Assembly (NCBI RefSeq): GCF_947498095.1
Contig: NZ_CANMJE010000011.1
Location: forward strand, 17,727 to 81,726
Reading direction: 5' to 3'
Source of the DNA: an uncultured Shimia sp.
GTDB taxonomy: Bacteria; Pseudomonadota; Alphaproteobacteria; Rhodobacterales; Rhodobacteraceae
Length of the DNA: 64,000 bases
Shown here: one piece after another, positions 10,526 to 21,738 of the stretch
Layout of the letters: every line of letters starts with the position of its first letter
Position numbering within the stretch: the stretch's first letter is position 1
Notes under the pieces: model-generated
Told to the model about the DNA's origin: nothing
Databases searched by the model: none
Seen by the model: the letters and a program-made list of their open reading frames with translations, nothing else
Translations under genes and position numbers: made by a program

Positions 10526-11560
10526 ATGTCCGTCAAACTGACAGCCTCGGCTCTGGCCATTGTTGCCGCAGCCACTGCCGCAGACGCCCGTGACCAGTTG
10601 CAAATCGCCGGCTCATCAACCGTTCTGCCTTATGCCACCATCGTAGCCGAAGCATTTGGTGAAAACTTTGATTTCCCGACCCCCGTTGTTGAAGGCGGCG
10701 GCTCTGGTGCCGGCCGCAAGAAAATGTGTGAAGGTGTAGGTGAAAACACCATCGACATCGCCAACTCGTCCTCGCGTATCAAACCGTCAGATATCGAGCT
10801 TTGTGCCTCGAACGGCGTCAGCGAGATCATGGAAGTGCGCTTTGGCTATGATGGCATCGTCTTTGCCTCGGACATCAACGGCCCGTCGTTTGCCTTTACC
10901 CCGGCAGACTGGTTCACCGCCATCGCCAAAGAAGTTGTTGTTGACGGCAAGCTGGTCGCCAACCCCAACGCCAAGTGGTCGGATGTGAATGCCGATCTGG
11001 CTGGCAACGATATTCTGGCCTTTATCCCTGGTACCAAGCACGGCACCCGCGAAGTCTTTGACAAAAAGGTTCTGGAAGCCGGCTGTAAAGCCACGGGCGC
11101 GCTGGACCTCTTGATTGAAGCCAATGGCGGCGACAAGAAAGCTGGCAAGAAAGCCTGTCACGCCCTGCGCACCGACGGTGTGTCGGTTGACATCGACGGC
11201 GATTATACAGAGACCCTCGCGCGTCTCGACGCCAACCCGCAAGCCATCGGCGTCTTTGGCCTGTCGTTCTATCAGAACAACACGGACAAGCTGATCGTGG
11301 CCACCATGGACAACGTGACACCCTCGACCGAGACTGTTGCCTCGGGTGAGTATCCTGTGTCGCGCCCCTTGTTCTTCTATGTGAAGAAAGCCCACCTGGG
11401 TGTGATCCCCGGCCTGCAGGAATACATCGACTTTTTCGTCAGCGATGACATGGCAGGCCCCGATGGCCCGCTGGCTGAATACGGTCTGGTTTCAGACCCA
11501 GAGCTGATGAAGACACAAGAAATGGTCGCAAACGGCACCCCGATGGGTCCGATGAACTAA
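10526..11560 (+). CDS. pstS: Phosphate ABC transporter substrate-binding protein PstS
   Basis: Signal peptide then LQIAGSSTVLPYATIVAEAF...VVEGGGSGAGRKKMCEG; followed by pstC/A/B. Confidence 0.93.
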   Translation: MSVKLTASALAIVAAATAADARDQLQIAGSSTVLPYATIVAEAFGENFDFPTPVVEGGGSGAGRKKMCEGVGENTIDIANSSSRIKPSDIELCASNGVSEIMEVRFGYDGIVFASDINGPSFAFTPADWFTAIAKEVVVDGKLVANPNAKWSDVNADLAGNDILAFIPGTKHGTREVFDKKVLEAGCKATGALDLLIEANGGDKKAGKKACHALRTDGVSVDIDGDYTETLARLDANPQAIGVFGLSFYQNNTDKLIVATMDNVTPSTETVASGEYPVSRPLFFYVKKAHLGVIPGLQEYIDFFVSDDMAGPDGPLAEYGLVSDPELMKTQEMVANGTPMGPMN

Positions 11561-11635
11561 GACCTAAGTTTTTGGGTGGCGCCTGACTTTGGGCGCCACC
11601 TTACCCCAAACCCTGCCTCGTGCGTTGGAGTTCCC

Positions 11636-13096
11636 ATGAGCGTCGGACTTGTTTTCCTCGTCGTCATCGCAATTGCGATCGTCGGCTTTTTTATTGGCCG
11701 CAAACGCGCTGTCCTCTCAGTTGATGGCGATGTCCGTAAGCTGCACTCGCTGCCCTCATACTATGGGCAGACGGTGTTTATTTTCTCGGCAGTTCCAGCC
11801 CTGCTGGTGACACTCGCATGGCTTCTGTTGCAGCCGCTCTACGTCGAAAACCAGGTATCGGCCAAGATTTTGCCCGGTGACATCGTCGAAGGCAGCTCGC
11901 TTGAACTGGTGATGGCCGACGTGCGCCGTATCTCTTCAGGACTCGACAGCCTTGTGGCTTCGGGAAACGTGGATGAAGACGGGTTGAAGCTGATCAATGC
12001 TGCTGACACCGATGTGCGTGCGCTGCTGGGTGAGGTTGGCGTGGCGGTGGCCTCGGACGTGCAAGCAAACGTCTTCACAGCCTCAATGGAGTACCGCGCC
12101 AAGACCGCCATGCTGAAAACAGCAATGGCCGTCGTCGCAGTTGTACTCAGCCTACTCGGAGCCTTGATTGCGCTCTCCAGAATTCACCCTGAATACCGCG
12201 CCCGTAACGTCTCTGAGCTGGCAATCAAGTCTCTGTTGATCCTCTCGTCCATGGTGGCGATCCTGACCACGGTTGGAATTATCTTCTCGCTGTTGTTTGA
12301 GACGTCGAACTTTTTCCGGATGTACCCGGCCAAAGATTTCTTCTTCAATTTGACATGGAACCCACAGTTCACTGGCGGGTCTGATCTGGGCATCCTGCCG
12401 CTTTTGTGGGGCACGCTGTACGTGTCGTTCTTTGCGCTGATCTTTGCCGTGCCAATCGGTCTGTTGGTTGCGATTTATCTGTCAGAATATGCCTCGCGCC
12501 GGGTCCGCGCGATCGTGAAGCCAGCGGTTGAGATCCTCGCCGGTATTCCAACCATCGTTTATGGTTTGTTTGCCCTCATCACCATTGGCCCGATGTTGCG
12601 AGATTACTTTGCTCAGCCGCTTGGCCTTGGCGCATCCTCTTCTTCGGTGCTGACCGCTGGTGTGGTCATGGGCATCATGCTGATCCCCTTCGTGTCGTCA
12701 CTCTCAGACGATGTTATCAACGCCGTGCCTCAGGCGATGCGCGACGGTTCTTACGGGCTAGGCGCGACGCAATCGGAAACCGTGCGGCAGGTGATCTTGC
12801 CCGCCGCTCTGCCGGGCATTGTGGGCGCCATTCTTCTGGCCGCGTCGCGCGCTATTGGCGAGACCATGATCGTGGTCATGGGGGCTGGGGCCGCAGCCAA
12901 ACTATCGCTTAATCCCTTTGAAGCGATGACCACCATTACCGTGAAAATTGTCAGCCAGCTGACAGGTGATACTGAATTTGCCAGCCCCGAAACACTGGTG
13001 GCTTTTGCCCTTGGCCTCTCACTGTTTGTGGTGACGCTGGGCCTCAACGTCCTCGCGCTATACATCGTGCGTAAGTACCGGGAGCAATACGAATGA
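11636..13096 (+). CDS. pstC: Phosphate ABC transporter permease PstC
   Basis: C-terminal PstC core (LPLLWGTLYVSFFALIFAVPIGLLVAIYLSEYA...GIPTIVYGLFAL) with long N-terminal extension. Confidence 0.93.
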   Translation: MSVGLVFLVVIAIAIVGFFIGRKRAVLSVDGDVRKLHSLPSYYGQTVFIFSAVPALLVTLAWLLLQPLYVENQVSAKILPGDIVEGSSLELVMADVRRISSGLDSLVASGNVDEDGLKLINAADTDVRALLGEVGVAVASDVQANVFTASMEYRAKTAMLKTAMAVVAVVLSLLGALIALSRIHPEYRARNVSELAIKSLLILSSMVAILTTVGIIFSLLFETSNFFRMYPAKDFFFNLTWNPQFTGGSDLGILPLLWGTLYVSFFALIFAVPIGLLVAIYLSEYASRRVRAIVKPAVEILAGIPTIVYGLFALITIGPMLRDYFAQPLGLGASSSSVLTAGVVMGIMLIPFVSSLSDDVINAVPQAMRDGSYGLGATQSETVRQVILPAALPGIVGAILLAASRAIGETMIVVMGAGAAAKLSLNPFEAMTTITVKIVSQLTGDTEFASPETLVAFALGLSLFVVTLGLNVLALYIVRKYREQYE

Positions 13097-14442
13097 CCGA
13101 CGCAACCTCCGGGTCCGCAATGGGCAAACCAAAATCATCGCTGCTGGTACAGGATGACCGTACCAAGCGCCGCAATGCTGCCGAAGCCCGCTTTAGAGGC
13201 TATGGCGTGGTCGCTATTACCATCGCGATGCTGGCGCTCGTAGGACTCTTGAGCTCGATCCTCTACAACGGGTCTTCGGCCTTCCGGCAAACCTTTATCA
13301 CGCTTGATGTCTATCTGGACCCTGCCAAGCTGGACAAAGACGGCTCAGGCGATCTGGCCAAGATTGCCAAGGTCACAACCTTTGGCTACGCGCCGCTGAT
13401 CAAGAAATCTTTTGAAGTAGAATTCGAAAAGCAGGGCATCGGCGTTGAGGGCATGAAGCCAAAAGACGCGGCTAAAATGATCTCAAAAGAAGGGCCAGCT
13501 GAGTTGCGCCGCTTTGTTCTCGCGAACCCGGATCAAATCGGAGAAACGCTGAGTTTTGAGTTTCTCGCCTCGGGCCGGATCGACGGCTATTACAAAGGTC
13601 GCGTGACCATGGAAAGCGCCGAGATCGATAAGAACGTCTCGCCCGAGCAGTTGCAGCTGGCGGATCAAATGAAAGACGCCGGCGTGCTTGAAACCAAGTG
13701 GAACTGGGGTTTTCTGACCCGGGCTGACGCCTCTGAGAACCGTCCCGAAGCGGCAGGGCTGGGCGTTGCAATCCTTGGATCGTTTTACATGATGATGGTG
13801 GTGCTGTGTCTATCTCTTCCAATCGGCGTCGCTGCCTCGATTTATCTGGAAGAATTTGCGCCGAAAAACTGGATCACCGACGTGATTGAGGTGAACATCT
13901 CGAACCTCGCCGCCGTGCCGTCGATTGTCTTTGGTATCCTGGGCCTTGCGATCTTCATCAACTTTGCAGGTCTGCCGCAGTCGGCACCCATCGTCGGTGG
14001 CCTGGTGCTGACCTTGATGACTCTGCCAACGATCATCATTGCGACCCGCGCCTCGTTGAAAGCGGTTCCGCCTTCGATCCGGGACGCAGCACTGGGGGTA
14101 GGGGCCTCAAAAATGCAATCGGTGTTCCACCACGTTCTGCCCTTGGCCGCGCCCGGCATCCTGACCGGCACCATCATCGGTCTTGCACAGGCTTTGGGCG
14201 AAACCGCGCCGCTGTTGCTGATCGGCATGGTCGCCTTTGTGCGCGAATTCCCCTCCGCACCGCCCGAAGGCTTTTTCGATCCTGCCGCCGCATTGCCGGT
14301 GCAGGTCTACAACTGGACGCAGCGCGCAGACCCTGCTTTTGTTGAACGCGCATCAGGAGCGATCATCGTTCTTCTGGTGTTCCTTTTGTTCATGAACGCC
14401 GTTGCGATTATCCTCCGCCGCCGCTTTGAACGCCGCTGGTAA
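13093..14442 (+). CDS. pstA: Phosphate ABC transporter permease PstA (with DUF3333-type insertion)
   Basis: PstA core (LPIGVAASIYLEEFAPKNWITDVIEVNISNLAAVPSIVFGILGLAIFI) with large insert after TM1. Confidence 0.92.
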   Translation: MTDATSGSAMGKPKSSLLVQDDRTKRRNAAEARFRGYGVVAITIAMLALVGLLSSILYNGSSAFRQTFITLDVYLDPAKLDKDGSGDLAKIAKVTTFGYAPLIKKSFEVEFEKQGIGVEGMKPKDAAKMISKEGPAELRRFVLANPDQIGETLSFEFLASGRIDGYYKGRVTMESAEIDKNVSPEQLQLADQMKDAGVLETKWNWGFLTRADASENRPEAAGLGVAILGSFYMMMVVLCLSLPIGVAASIYLEEFAPKNWITDVIEVNISNLAAVPSIVFGILGLAIFINFAGLPQSAPIVGGLVLTLMTLPTIIIATRASLKAVPPSIRDAALGVGASKMQSVFHHVLPLAAPGILTGTIIGLAQALGETAPLLLIGMVAFVREFPSAPPEGFFDPAAALPVQVYNWTQRADPAFVERASGAIIVLLVFLLFMNAVAIILRRRFERRW

Positions 14443-14460
14443 GCCAAGGAAACTGAAAAC

Positions 14461-15258
14461 ATGTATGATGCACCGAAATTGGGGGCCAACGTGGAACAAA
14501 AAGAACTCAAGATTGCTGCCCGTGGGGTTCAGGTCTTTTACGGCGAGACACACGCGATCAAAGACGTGGATATCGACATTCAGGCCAAGACCGTGACCGC
14601 CTTTATCGGCCCATCGGGTTGTGGCAAATCCACCTTCTTGCGGTGTTTAAACCGTATGAACGACACCATTGATATCTGCCGCGTTGAGGGCGACATCACG
14701 CTGGATGGCGAAGACATTTACGACAAGCGGGTCGATCCTGTGCAACTGCGAGCCAAGGTCGGAATGGTGTTTCAGAAACCCAACCCGTTCCCCAAATCGA
14801 TCTACGACAACGTCGCTTACGGGCCCCGCATCCACGGATTGTCGCGCAACAAAGCAGAACTTGATGAGATCGTCGAAAAGGCGCTGCGCCGGGGCGCGAT
14901 CTGGAACGAGGTCAAAGACCGGCTGCACGAGCCCGGCACAGGCCTTTCGGGCGGTCAGCAACAGCGCTTGTGCATTGCCCGTGCCGTTGCCACCGAGCCT
15001 GAGGTCTTGCTGATGGATGAGCCGTGTTCCGCGCTGGATCCGATTGCTACGGCCCAGGTTGAAGAACTGATCGACGAGTTGCGTACGCGATACTCGGTCG
15101 TGATCGTCACGCACTCGATGCAACAGGCGGCGCGCGTCAGCCAGCGCACCGCGTTTTTCCACCTCGGCAACCTTGTGGAATACGACGACACCGCAACGAT
15201 CTTTACCAACCCGCGCGATGAGCGCACCGAAAGCTATATCACAGGCCGGATCGGCTAA
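14461..15258 (+). CDS. pstB: Phosphate ABC transporter ATP-binding protein PstB
   Basis: [53 protein letters not shown]. Confidence 0.96.
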   Translation: MYDAPKLGANVEQKELKIAARGVQVFYGETHAIKDVDIDIQAKTVTAFIGPSGCGKSTFLRCLNRMNDTIDICRVEGDITLDGEDIYDKRVDPVQLRAKVGMVFQKPNPFPKSIYDNVAYGPRIHGLSRNKAELDEIVEKALRRGAIWNEVKDRLHEPGTGLSGGQQQRLCIARAVATEPEVLLMDEPCSALDPIATAQVEELIDELRTRYSVVIVTHSMQQAARVSQRTAFFHLGNLVEYDDTATIFTNPRDERTESYITGRIG

Positions 15259-15273
15259 ACCAAGAGCAGGACC

Positions 15274-15987
15274 ATGAACGATAAGCATATTGTAAGCGCG
15301 TTTGACAGCGATCTTGAGCTCATTCAGGCGCATGTGATGAAGATGGGTGGCCTCGTGGAAGAGGCCATTCTGGACGCATCCAAATCGTTGAAGAACAACG
15401 ATGATGAACTGGCTGAGCAGGTTCGCGCCAACGACAAGGCGATTGATCTCTTGGAAGAGCAGATCAACGATGAATGCGTGCGCGTCATTGCGCTGCGCTC
15501 GCCCACAGCCACCGATTTGCGCGTGGTGTTGTCTGTGATGAAAATCATCGGCAACCTTGAGCGTATTGGTGACTATGCCAAGAACATGGCCAAGCGGACT
15601 GGTATTCTGGTCAGCATGACGCCGGTTGACGGCGCGCGCGGCGCACTACGCCGTATGGCCCGCGAAGTGCAGCTGATGCTCAAAGACGCGCTTGATGCCT
15701 ATATCCAGCGCGACGCTGAATTGGCGCAGGACATTCTTGAGCGTGATCGCGACATCGACCAGATGTACAACGCATTGTTCCGCGAATTCCTGACGTTTAT
15801 GATGGAAGATCCGCGCTACATCACACCCTGTATGCATCTGCATTTCATCGCCAAAAACACCGAGCGTATGGGCGATCATGTGACCTCGATCGCCGAACAG
15901 GTGATCTATCTCGTTACCGGGCAGTTTCCCGACGATGACCGCCCCAAATCGGATCACTACGATCCGAGCCTTCATTCCGCAGAATAA
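15274..15987 (+). CDS. phoU: Phosphate signalling complex protein PhoU
   Basis: Two PhoU helical repeats (MKMGGLVEEAILDASKSL...ALRSPTATDLRVVLSVMKIIGNLERIGDYA...NTERMGDHVTSIAE). Confidence 0.95.
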   Translation: MNDKHIVSAFDSDLELIQAHVMKMGGLVEEAILDASKSLKNNDDELAEQVRANDKAIDLLEEQINDECVRVIALRSPTATDLRVVLSVMKIIGNLERIGDYAKNMAKRTGILVSMTPVDGARGALRRMAREVQLMLKDALDAYIQRDAELAQDILERDRDIDQMYNALFREFLTFMMEDPRYITPCMHLHFIAKNTERMGDHVTSIAEQVIYLVTGQFPDDDRPKSDHYDPSLHSAE

Positions 15988-16008
15988 ACGCGCAAGGGAA
16001 TACAGCCA

Positions 16009-16698
16009 ATGGCACAGGATCACCCCACCGTCCTTGTCGTCGAAGACGAACCCGCGCAGCGCGAGGTGCTGTCCTATAACCTTGAGGCCGAGGGTTTCGA
16101 TGTGGTCAAGGCGGCTGATGGCGACGAGGCATTGTTGCTGGTTGCCGAAACTGCGCCCGACATCATTGTTCTTGACTGGATGTTGCCGGGCACGTCCGGG
16201 ATTGAGATCTGCCGACGCCTGAAGTCGCGCAATGAGACCGCAACCATCCCCGTCATCATGCTGTCCGCGCGCTCAGAAGAAGTGGACCGTGTGAGGGGGC
16301 TTGAAACCGGGGCGGATGACTATGTTGTGAAACCCTATTCGGTCATGGAATTGATGGCACGGGTCCGCAATCAGCTGCGCCGTGTGCGTCCAGCGTCGGT
16401 CGGCCTGCGCCTTGAATACGAAGATATCGTACTGGATGCCGAAACCCATCGCGTCACCCGTGGCGAGGAACCGTTGAAGCTCGGACCGACAGAATTTCGA
16501 CTGCTATCGACCTTCATGGAAAAGCCGGGACGTGTCTGGAGCCGCGAGCAGCTGCTCGATCGGGTCTGGGGGCGCGATATCTATGTCGACAGTCGCACGG
16601 TTGATGTCCATATCGGGCGTCTGCGTAAAGCATTATGCGTCTATGGCGGCGCTGATCCGCTGCGCACAGTTCGTGGTGCGGGATACGCGCTGGGGTAG
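16009..16698 (+). CDS. phoB: Phosphate regulon response regulator PhoB
   Basis: Receiver domain (VVEDEPAQREVLSYNLEAEG...VLDWMLPGTSG) and OmpR wHTH; end of pho operon. Confidence 0.95.
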   Translation: MAQDHPTVLVVEDEPAQREVLSYNLEAEGFDVVKAADGDEALLLVAETAPDIIVLDWMLPGTSGIEICRRLKSRNETATIPVIMLSARSEEVDRVRGLETGADDYVVKPYSVMELMARVRNQLRRVRPASVGLRLEYEDIVLDAETHRVTRGEEPLKLGPTEFRLLSTFMEKPGRVWSREQLLDRVWGRDIYVDSRTVDVHIGRLRKALCVYGGADPLRTVRGAGYALG

Positions 16699-16946
16699 GC
16701 TTGTTTACATAATCGGAGCGGCCTGCAGCTTTCAGCAGTTTAGGTTGGGGAGCTAAGGCGCTGATATATCAGTGTATTGCTAGATATTTGATTTACGTTT
16801 GGGAGACTAAGTAGTTCCGATAATCAGTATTATGTAAATATTAGATGCGCCTTTAGCTCAAATTACAGCGCAATATTGGAATTACCAAGCCCCCTGTGTA
16901 CGGTCAGACGCACCAGAGCTTTCACTTAGACGCCAAGGGCCATTTG

Positions 16947-18044
16947 ATGACAAACGCAGACATCAAGGCAGAAATCCTGCTGCCAACAGATGAAATCCGT
17001 GACGACATTCCATTCTATACAAAGACTCTTGGATTTCGAATGGACTCGATTTTTCCTGCTGACGATCCCACCGAAGCCAGCTTTTCCGGCCATGGGATTG
17101 CATTGCGCATACGCAAAGGTGCCAAAGTTGATCCCGGTGTGTTGCGCATTCTGACAGATGACGTCGCGGGTTTTGCCGACGGTCAGACGTCGATCACCGC
17201 GCCAAACGGCACAAGGGTTGAAATTGACCGTTTGACGCCCGTGGTGCAGCAACCCCCTACACACCATGAGTTTTCTGTGCGTCGGCTGCGCGATGAAGCA
17301 CCATGGATCATCGGCCGCGCTGGCATGCACTACCGCGATCTTGTCCCAACGCGACTGGGCGGATCAATCATTGCCAGCCATATTCGCATTCCCGATGGCG
17401 GACCGGTTCCGGACGTTGTGCATTATCATACGGTCGGATTTCAGCTGATCTTTTGCTACAAAGGATGGGTCGATGTGCTCTATGAAGATCAAGGCGACGA
17501 GATGATGCGTCTTGAGGCCGGAGACTGCGTGATTCAACCTCCTGAAATCCGCCACCGCGTCTGTCACGCCTCACCCAATATCGAGGTTATCGAGATTGGA
17601 GTTCCAGCAGAGCACGTGACGACAATAGACCACGAGATGACCTTACCAAACGGCCAAGGGGATCCTGATCGAGAATGGCAAGGTCAGAAATTTGTTCATC
17701 ATATCAAGGATAAAGCCGTCTGGACACCTTTCCGCATTCCGGGATTCACGTGTCGCGACACTGGCATTTCCGAGGGTACGAAAGGTGTTGCCGGCATTCA
17801 GGTTGCCTGTTTTCAGGGTGGTGAACCGCCCAGAACACGTCACGACTCGGACATTCATTTCACATTTGTCATGCAAGGCCGCATGACTTTGGTTGCAGAT
17901 GGCCAGGACCCCCGTGATTTGCAGCCCGGTGATGCCTTTGTAATCCCGCCCGGAATGATCACTCAGTATTGCGAATGCTCAGATGATCTGGAGCTTTTGG
18001 AAGCAACCTTACGCGGTGATGGAACAACGGAAATTGTAGTATGA
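16947..18044 (+). CDS. VOC (glyoxalase-like) plus double-cupin fusion protein, function unknown
   Basis: N-terminal IPFYTKTLGFRMDSIF...GIALRIRKGA (VOC), then two cupin barrels (MMRLEAGDCVIQPPEIRHRV; TLVADGQDPRDLQPGDAFVIPPGMI). Confidence 0.75.
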   Translation: MTNADIKAEILLPTDEIRDDIPFYTKTLGFRMDSIFPADDPTEASFSGHGIALRIRKGAKVDPGVLRILTDDVAGFADGQTSITAPNGTRVEIDRLTPVVQQPPTHHEFSVRRLRDEAPWIIGRAGMHYRDLVPTRLGGSIIASHIRIPDGGPVPDVVHYHTVGFQLIFCYKGWVDVLYEDQGDEMMRLEAGDCVIQPPEIRHRVCHASPNIEVIEIGVPAEHVTTIDHEMTLPNGQGDPDREWQGQKFVHHIKDKAVWTPFRIPGFTCRDTGISEGTKGVAGIQVACFQGGEPPRTRHDSDIHFTFVMQGRMTLVADGQDPRDLQPGDAFVIPPGMITQYCECSDDLELLEATLRGDGTTEIVV

Positions 18045-18171
18045 CGCCCCTACCCGACCAGACCTAACGCGTTGCCCTTGGGTCATAATACCGAATTATT
18101 CCCAGCGCTGCCGCTGGACAGCCGCAATTGCCGACCTATAACCGAGTCAACGGCTTCTTACGGGGATAGTT

Positions 18172-18615
18172 ATGACGTCGATACTGGTATTGAACGGCCC
18201 AAACCTTAATCTTCTTGGGACACGTCAACCCGAGGTCTACGGTTCAACAACATTGGCCGAGATTGAAGAGTCCTGCGTCGCACATGGCGCGTCGAGAGAC
18301 ATCTCGGTGAGCTGTTTTCAGTCCAATCACGAGGGTGCCTTGGTCGATGCTATTCATGACGCACGCAATACCTTTGACGGCATTATTCTGAACGCAGGCG
18401 CCTACACCCACACGTCGATCGCGCTGATGGACGCTGTTGCGTCCGTTGAACTGCCAGTCATCGAACTCCACCTGTCCAACATCCATGCACGTGAAGAATT
18501 CCGCCACAAATCCTATCTTTCCAAGGTCGCATTGGGACAAATCTGCGGATTTGGCAGTCACGGCTATGTACTGGCGATCGATGCACTTAAGGCGCATCTG
18601 GACAGCGCCTCATGA
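18172..18615 (+). CDS. aroQ: Type II 3-dehydroquinate dehydratase
   Basis: [67 protein letters not shown]. Confidence 0.95.
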   Translation: MTSILVLNGPNLNLLGTRQPEVYGSTTLAEIEESCVAHGASRDISVSCFQSNHEGALVDAIHDARNTFDGIILNAGAYTHTSIALMDAVASVELPVIELHLSNIHAREEFRHKSYLSKVALGQICGFGSHGYVLAIDALKAHLDSAS

Positions 18616-19367
18616 CACTTGATTACATTGAGACCCTGACACAATCCGTCAGCCTCGAAGCTCTTTGGGACCGCCACACGTCACGCATGGCAGAATTCGG
18701 CTTTGACCGGCTGATCTATGGCTACACCAGTTTCCGGACCAACCAATCGCTCGGCGAAGCGGAAGACTTCATCATCCTGTCAAACCACGATCAATCCTAT
18801 CTTGATCGGTTCCTGGGTGATGGTTTGTATTTCGACGCGCCGATGATGCCGTGGACGCTGAACAATTCCGGCGCCTGCAGTTGGTCCTGGGTCCAAGACC
18901 GCGCTGACAAAGGCCTATTGAGCGCCGGAGAGAAAGAAGTTTTGCGGGTCAATGAAGAAATGGGCGTGACAGCTGGCTACACGATCAGCTTTCCCAGCAT
19001 GTCCAGCCGCGTCAAAGGCGCGATGTCATTGGTTGCAGCACCCGGCGTCTCACAGAAAGAAGTAGACGAGATTTGGGAAGCGAATGGGCGGACCATTGAG
19101 TTGATCAACCAGGTGGCGCATCTCAAAATCATGTCCCTGCCCTATGACTATTCCCCCCGGTCGCTAACCAGTCGACAGCGCGAGGTGTTGGAATGGGTCG
19201 GTGAAGGCAAATCAGTCCAGGATATTGCGCTTCTCATAAGTCGAACTCCGGCGACAGTTGAAAAGCATTTGCGCCTCGCGCGTGCGGCTTTGAACGTGCA
19301 GACGACCGCTCAGGCGCTCCTAAAGGCCTCATTTTTGCGACAAATTTATCGGCTTGACCAAGGTTGA
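18612..19367 (+). CDS. LuxR-family transcriptional regulator with autoinducer-binding-like domain (no luxI in window)
   Basis: [12 protein letters not shown]...[18 protein letters not shown]...W, and C-terminal [55 protein letters not shown]. Confidence 0.85.
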   Translation: MTLDYIETLTQSVSLEALWDRHTSRMAEFGFDRLIYGYTSFRTNQSLGEAEDFIILSNHDQSYLDRFLGDGLYFDAPMMPWTLNNSGACSWSWVQDRADKGLLSAGEKEVLRVNEEMGVTAGYTISFPSMSSRVKGAMSLVAAPGVSQKEVDEIWEANGRTIELINQVAHLKIMSLPYDYSPRSLTSRQREVLEWVGEGKSVQDIALLISRTPATVEKHLRLARAALNVQTTAQALLKASFLRQIYRLDQG

Positions 19368-19675
19368 CGCAGAAAAGCGTCAAAAGTAGGGTTTCCCTGA
19401 CTTGCCTTACCTTAGGTAAATCTGACAGACTCAGCGCGTTCCGTGAGTGGTGGCTTTTGCCTTGGAACATTGGGGAATCATCTTTGAGATTACAAAGCCC
19501 TGATCCCTTGCCGGTTTACCGGTTGCTGACGTGGGTACTTATTGTCGTGTCTGTATTGGCAAACTTTCGTGGTGTCCTTCATCCCCATGCTATGGGCACT
19601 CGAAATTCGGCGGCGTTGCCTTTTCCCGGGCGGCGCCGCCATCCATTTCAGCACCCGATTCTACGAAAAACCTCA

Positions 19676-19712
19676 AAGAAAAACGCCGCTCACAAAACTT
19701 GTGAACGGCGTT
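19676..19712 (-). terminator. Rho-independent terminator of rpsB-tsf
   Basis: AACGCCGCTCAC-AAAACTT-GTGAACGGCGTT with T-rich tract on minus strand, just after tsf stop. Confidence 0.8.
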
Positions 19713-19735
19713 CTAATCAGTGATGAAGAGCAGGC

Positions 19736-20611
19736 TTAGCCCTGAGCAGCTTTCGCAACTTCAGCAGCAAAGTCTTCTTCTTTTTTCTCGATGCCTTCGC
19801 CCACTTCCATGCGAACGTATCCGAGAACCTCTGCGCCGGCTTCTTTGGCAGCAGCCTCGACCGTCAGGTCAGGGTTGATGACAAAGCTTTGGCCCAGCAG
19901 AGTGACTTCGGCCATGAACTTTTTCATGCGGCCAACGATCATCTTTTCGATCACCTGCTCGGGCTTGCCCGATTCACGTGCGATCTCGATCTGAACGTTT
20001 TTCTCTTTTTCAACAACGGCTGGGTCCAGGTCTGCTTCTGACAGAGACTGTGGGTTGGCGGCTGCAATGTGCATTGCAACTTGCTTACCAAATCCTTCGT
20101 CGCCGCCCTTAAGAGCAACCAGAACGCCAATTTTGCCCATACCGGCAGTAGCCGAGTTGTGGACATACGACACAACGGTCTCGCCTTCGACGGTTGCCAT
20201 GCGGCGAACCGACATGTTCTCACCGATTGTCGCAACTGCGTCGGTCACAACGTCTTTGACAGCTTTGCCGCCCATGTCTGCAACCAGCAGAGCTTCGGTG
20301 TCAGCAACGGTCAGTGCAACGTCTGCAATTCCGCCAACCATCGCCTGGAAGTCGGCGTTCTTACCAACAAAGTCGGTTTCCGAGTTCACTTCAACCGCGA
20401 CACCTTTGCCGCCATCTACTTTCACGGCCACAAGACCTTCGGCGGCGATACGGCCCGATTTCTTGGCCGCTTTGGCCAAACCTTTGGTGCGCAGCCAATC
20501 AATTGCTGCTTCCTGGTCGCCATCATTTTCGGTCAGAGCTTTTTTCGCATCCATCATGCCTGCGCCCGTCATTTCGCGCAGTTCTTTGACCATAGCTGCT
20601 GTGATCGCCAT
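19736..20611 (-). CDS. tsf: Translation elongation factor Ts
   Basis: [60 protein letters not shown]. Confidence 0.97.
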   Translation of the reverse strand: MAITAAMVKELREMTGAGMMDAKKALTENDGDQEAAIDWLRTKGLAKAAKKSGRIAAEGLVAVKVDGGKGVAVEVNSETDFVGKNADFQAMVGGIADVALTVADTEALLVADMGGKAVKDVVTDAVATIGENMSVRRMATVEGETVVSYVHNSATAGMGKIGVLVALKGGDEGFGKQVAMHIAAANPQSLSEADLDPAVVEKEKNVQIEIARESGKPEQVIEKMIVGRMKKFMAEVTLLGQSFVINPDLTVEAAAKEAGAEVLGYVRMEVGEGIEKKEEDFAAEVAKAAQG

Positions 20612-20677
20612 CTTGGCTCTCCTCATAAATCGTATTGGGTCCGGGGGCGGGCTTACCCTGCCCCCGTAAAAGGTTTG

Positions 20678-21478
20678 TTACGCTTCGGCTTTTGCTTCTT
20701 CAGCAGGAGCTTCGGCGGGGGCCTCTTCGGCAGCGGCTTCTTCAGCTGGCGCTTCTTCCATGGCGCCAAGGTCGATGCCTGCGGCACCCAGCTGAGCCGA
20801 CATGCCGTCCAGAGCAGCGCGGGCCGCCAGATCGGTGTAAAGCGCGATGGCGCGGGCTGCGTCGTCGTTGCCGGGAATGATGTAGTCTACACCGTCAGGC
20901 GAGCAGTTGGTGTCGACGATGGCCACAACCGGGATACCCAGTTTGTTGGCTTCGGCGATGGCCAATGCTTCTTTTTTCACGTCAATGACGAACAAAAGAT
21001 CAGGAACACCGCCCATTTCGCGGATACCGCCGAGCGACGCTTGCAGTTTGCCCTGGTCACGCTCCATGCCCAGACGCTCTTTCTTGGTCAGGCCTTCAAC
21101 GCCATCCGAAAGCTTCTCGTCAATTTCGTTCAAACGTTTGATCGACTGCGAAACGGTTTTCCAGTTGGTGAGCGTGCCGCCCAACCAGCGGTGGTTCATG
21201 TAATACTGTGCGCATTTCTCAGCAGCATCAGCGATCGGAGCCGAAGCCTGACGCTTGGTGCCAACAAAGAGAACGCGGCCGCCCTTGGCGACAGTTTCAC
21301 GGATGACGTTCAGAGCGGCGTCCAGCATTGGAACGGTCTGAGTAAGGTCCATGATGTGAATGCCATTGCGCGCACCATAGATGAACTCGCCCATACGGGG
21401 GTTCCAGCGTTGCGTTTGGTGGCCAAAGTGTACGCCTGCTTCCAGCAGCTGGCGCATGGTGAACTCGGGAAGAGCCAT
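20678..21478 (-). CDS. rpsB: 30S ribosomal protein S2 (acidic Ala/Glu-rich C-terminal tail)
   Basis: [45 protein letters not shown]. Confidence 0.97.
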   Translation of the reverse strand: MALPEFTMRQLLEAGVHFGHQTQRWNPRMGEFIYGARNGIHIMDLTQTVPMLDAALNVIRETVAKGGRVLFVGTKRQASAPIADAAEKCAQYYMNHRWLGGTLTNWKTVSQSIKRLNEIDEKLSDGVEGLTKKERLGMERDQGKLQASLGGIREMGGVPDLLFVIDVKKEALAIAEANKLGIPVVAIVDTNCSPDGVDYIIPGNDDAARAIALYTDLAARAALDGMSAQLGAAGIDLGAMEEAPAEEAAAEEAPAEAPAEEAKAEA

Positions 21479-21738
21479 GCTTGTATTTCCTTTTCCGGTT
21501 TACGCCTTGGCGGGGAGGATGATCCCAAGGATTTGGGACAACCGGCGGACCGACAGGGATGTCTCCCCTGCCCGACCCAAACCCCGCCTGCGGGTTTGAA
21601 TGGCGCGCGTTTAACTTAGGTATTGTGGGATGACAAGCCCCAAGAGCTGCTAATACTCATCAAAACGGTGAAAAAAGCACCTGACGCAGGCCAGAGTTGA
21701 TTTACACTGGCCTGAGGGACCGGGAAAGGCCGTTTGTC

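Noticed and set aside
20069-21619. 516-aa plus-strand ORF spanning tsf and rpsB
   Set aside because: Antisense shadow of two unambiguous genes; low-complexity, no recognisable domain; a product of codon bias.
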